A DNA stretch of 64,000 nucleotides from contig JAFLBP010000005.1 of assembly GCA_017303875.1 (NCBI GenBank), forward strand, positions 1 through 64,000, given 5' to 3'. Each line of letters opens with the position of its first letter. The stretch's first letter is position 1. Source of the stretch: Chitinophagales bacterium (lineage in GTDB: Bacteria; Bacteroidota; Bacteroidia; Chitinophagales; Saprospiraceae). Shown here piece after piece: positions 62,401 through 64,000 of this stretch. A program made the position numbers and the translations under genes. A model generated the notes under the pieces. The model ran no database searches. It was not told the DNA's origin and saw only the letters and a list, made by a program, of their open reading frames with translations.

Positions 62401-64000
62401 TTCACTGTGCCGGTCGGGCCGTTGTACGAGTAGGTAAATGGTGCAGTACCGGCAGTAACATTTACAGTTACTTTCGACACATTGTTGACACATTCAACAG
62501 TCGCATTCAGGCTTACCGCAGGTGTTCCGGCTACGGTTGCGCAAGTGCTGGCAGTACAGCCGGCTGCATCGCTTACCGTTACACAGTAGGTGCCGGCGGC
62601 GAGGCCTGTCAGGTTTTGCGTGGTTGCGCCATTGCTCCACAGGTAAGTGAAGCCTGGTGTACCGCCGCCAACGCTGAGGTTTACACTGCCGTTGTTCTGG
62701 CCGCAGCTTGCTGCGATGGTCGTTGCATTCAGGTTGATGGTGTTGGCCGATTGACCTACCACTACCTGACCTGTTCCGGTGCAACCCTGGGCATTAGTTA
62801 CGGTAACATTGTAGGTACCGCCCTGGAGGCCTGTGATTACAAACGGATTGGCATTGATATTCTGTCCGTTACCTTGCGTGCCGCTACCGACCATTTGCCA
62901 GTTGTACTGGTAAGGCTGGTTGCCTGTGGGGCTTACCGTTACAGTGATCAGACCGTTGGTATTGCTACAGTTGGCAGGCATTGAAGTCATGGAGATCGTC
63001 AGACCTTGTTGCTGCGGCACAACCACGCTGTTGATGGTTGCGGTACAACCGGAGGCATCTGTCACCGTGATGTTGTAAGTACCGCCTGTAAGGTCGATAA
63101 TCGTAAATGTATTCGAGTTGATACCGCTTGCGCTGCCAGTACCACCACCTACTTTAGTCCAGTTGTAACTGAACGGCGTAGTACCGCCGATAGTGATGAT
63201 GGTGATCGTACCGTTTTGTTGTCCGCAGGTTGCTTCGGTCGGGATGGCCTGTGCGATGGTGAGCGGAGTAGACGGTGCGATGGTCGCGCAAGTGCTGGCG
63301 GTGCAGCCGTTGGCACTGCTTACCGTTACACAGTAAGTGCCGGCAGCGAGGCCTGTCAGGTCTTCGGTGGTAGCGCCATTTGACCACAGGTAAGTGATCG
63401 GAGCGATACCGCCTGTTACTGTCAGGTTGATCGAGCCATTGTTCTGGCCACAGCTGGTATTCAGCACGCTGGTGCTGAGTGTCGGTGCGTTCGGAGCCGT
63501 TACGGTAGCGCAAGTCGTTGCGGTACAGCCGTCGGCCGTGGTTACGGTTACACAGTAGGTGCCAGCAGAGAGGCCGCTGAGGTCTTGCGTGGTAGCGCCA
63601 TTCGACCACAGGTAAGTGATCGGGGTGGTACCGCCGGAAACCGTCAGGTCAATAGCACCGTTGGTCTGGCCGCAAGCAGCGTCTGTTACCAATGTGCTGA
63701 GTGTCGGAACACCCGTTGTCGGCACCACAATAGTTACTAATGCGGTACAGCCATTGCTGGTAATATTCACATTATACGTTCCGCCAGGCAGGCCATTGAT
63801 GGTGAACGGTTCGCTCGTTGCCGAGCCGGAGCCGTTAGCCGGGCCAGTGTAGCTGTAAGCGAACGGCGCTGTGCCGCCGTTGACATCGATGCTGATCGAT
63901 CCGTTAGACAAGCCGCAGGTTGCGCCTGTTGCCGTGCCTGTTGCGGAGATACCACCTTGAGAGAGCACGGTCCAGCTGCGCGTTTTCGTACAGCCGTTGG
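56424..64000 (-). CDS. giant SprB-repeat adhesin with SdrD-like, dockerin-like and T9SS domains (5' end beyond window)
   Basis: At least 2525 residues; the frame stays open to the right edge (reads [11 protein letters not shown] before an internal GTG), so the start is outside. About eleven SprB/Ig-like modules of about 75 residues occupy the first 850 visible residues (e.g. [19 protein letters not shown]). Next come SdrD B-like domains ([60 protein letters not shown]), a region of propeller-like strands, another SprB module, an HYR/Ig region, a dockerin-like segment ([20 protein letters not shown] ... [25 protein letters not shown]) and the T9SS tail ([21 protein letters not shown] ... GYNKITID). 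Cell-surface protein, probably adhesive or related to gliding; several modules are nearly identical in DNA. Confidence 0.94.
   Translation of the reverse strand, partial: [2524 protein letters not shown]
61500..63960 (-). repeat. array of SprB modules with near-identical DNA
   Basis: Stretches around 62560-62660, 63320-63400 and 63540-63620 are close to identical over 70-90 bases (encoding [21 protein letters not shown]). This indicates recent duplication or gene conversion among modules in an older array. Confidence 0.75.

Overview
The window looks like chromosome from a Bacteroidota bacterium, most likely of the Saprospiria/Lewinella type. The evidence is: six type IX secretion (T9SS) sorting domains or fragments, SprB-type repeats, TAnnTTTG-type -7 promoter boxes with TTTG about 20-21 bases upstream, and a TonB receptor/RND/S41/S8 surface-protein repertoire. 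No rRNA or tRNA gene was seen. The placement is inference; no marker gene such as 16S or rpoB is present.

Layout. 1-9.8 kb is a defence region: a complete type IC restriction-modification operon on the minus strand (hsdM - rhuM-like - hsdS - GxxExxY - hsdR) whose protein sizes and sequences are close to EcoR124I, followed by an outer-membrane DUF2490 protein and a plus-strand YhcG/DUF1016 PD-(D/E)XK nuclease. 9.9-19.5 kb is mixed: a long palindromic element, a DUF1684 protein, a DUF4258/YgiT toxin-antitoxin-like pair, flavin prenyltransferase UbiX, a VCBS/ASPIC lipoprotein, a PKD/T9SS protein and a broken T9SS gene. 19.5-25.2 kb is one giant alpha-2-macroglobulin. 25.7-33.6 kb is a tight eight-gene minus-strand operon: 4-TM protein, helical protein, Dps, TetR regulator, cupin lipoprotein, then TolC/adaptor/RND efflux pump. 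34.1-34.2 kb holds a candidate small RNA. 34.5-44.8 kb contains a subtilase (T9SS), a sensor kinase without an adjacent regulator, a zinc metallopeptidase, Sua5, a HEPN-type protein with a destroyed partner, an apparently truncated secreted protein and an SRPBCC protein with a strong operator-like promoter. 44.9-50.9 kb has a carboxylesterase, an S41 peptidase, a TonB receptor and a small Rossmann-like protein. 51-53 kb is a two-component system. 53.2-64 kb has two large T9SS adhesin-like proteins, the second running off the right edge.

The most unusual theme is intergenic. Several unrelated families of hairpin or simple repeats sit exactly at, or within about 20 bases of, stop codons, and in several cases supply the stop codon (hsdS, the PKD/T9SS gene, the subtilase, and probably alpha-2-macroglobulin). 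One such hairpin is duplicated on either side of the GxxExxY gene, making that gene look like a cassette inserted into the hsd operon. A second theme is gene decay next to repeats: half a palindromic element lies beside the stump of a nucleotidyltransferase gene, and two mismatched reading frames look like a deletion fusion. The HsdS linker carries four perfect 12-bp repeats encoding three TAEL units, the same device that changes sequence specificity in the EcoR124 family.
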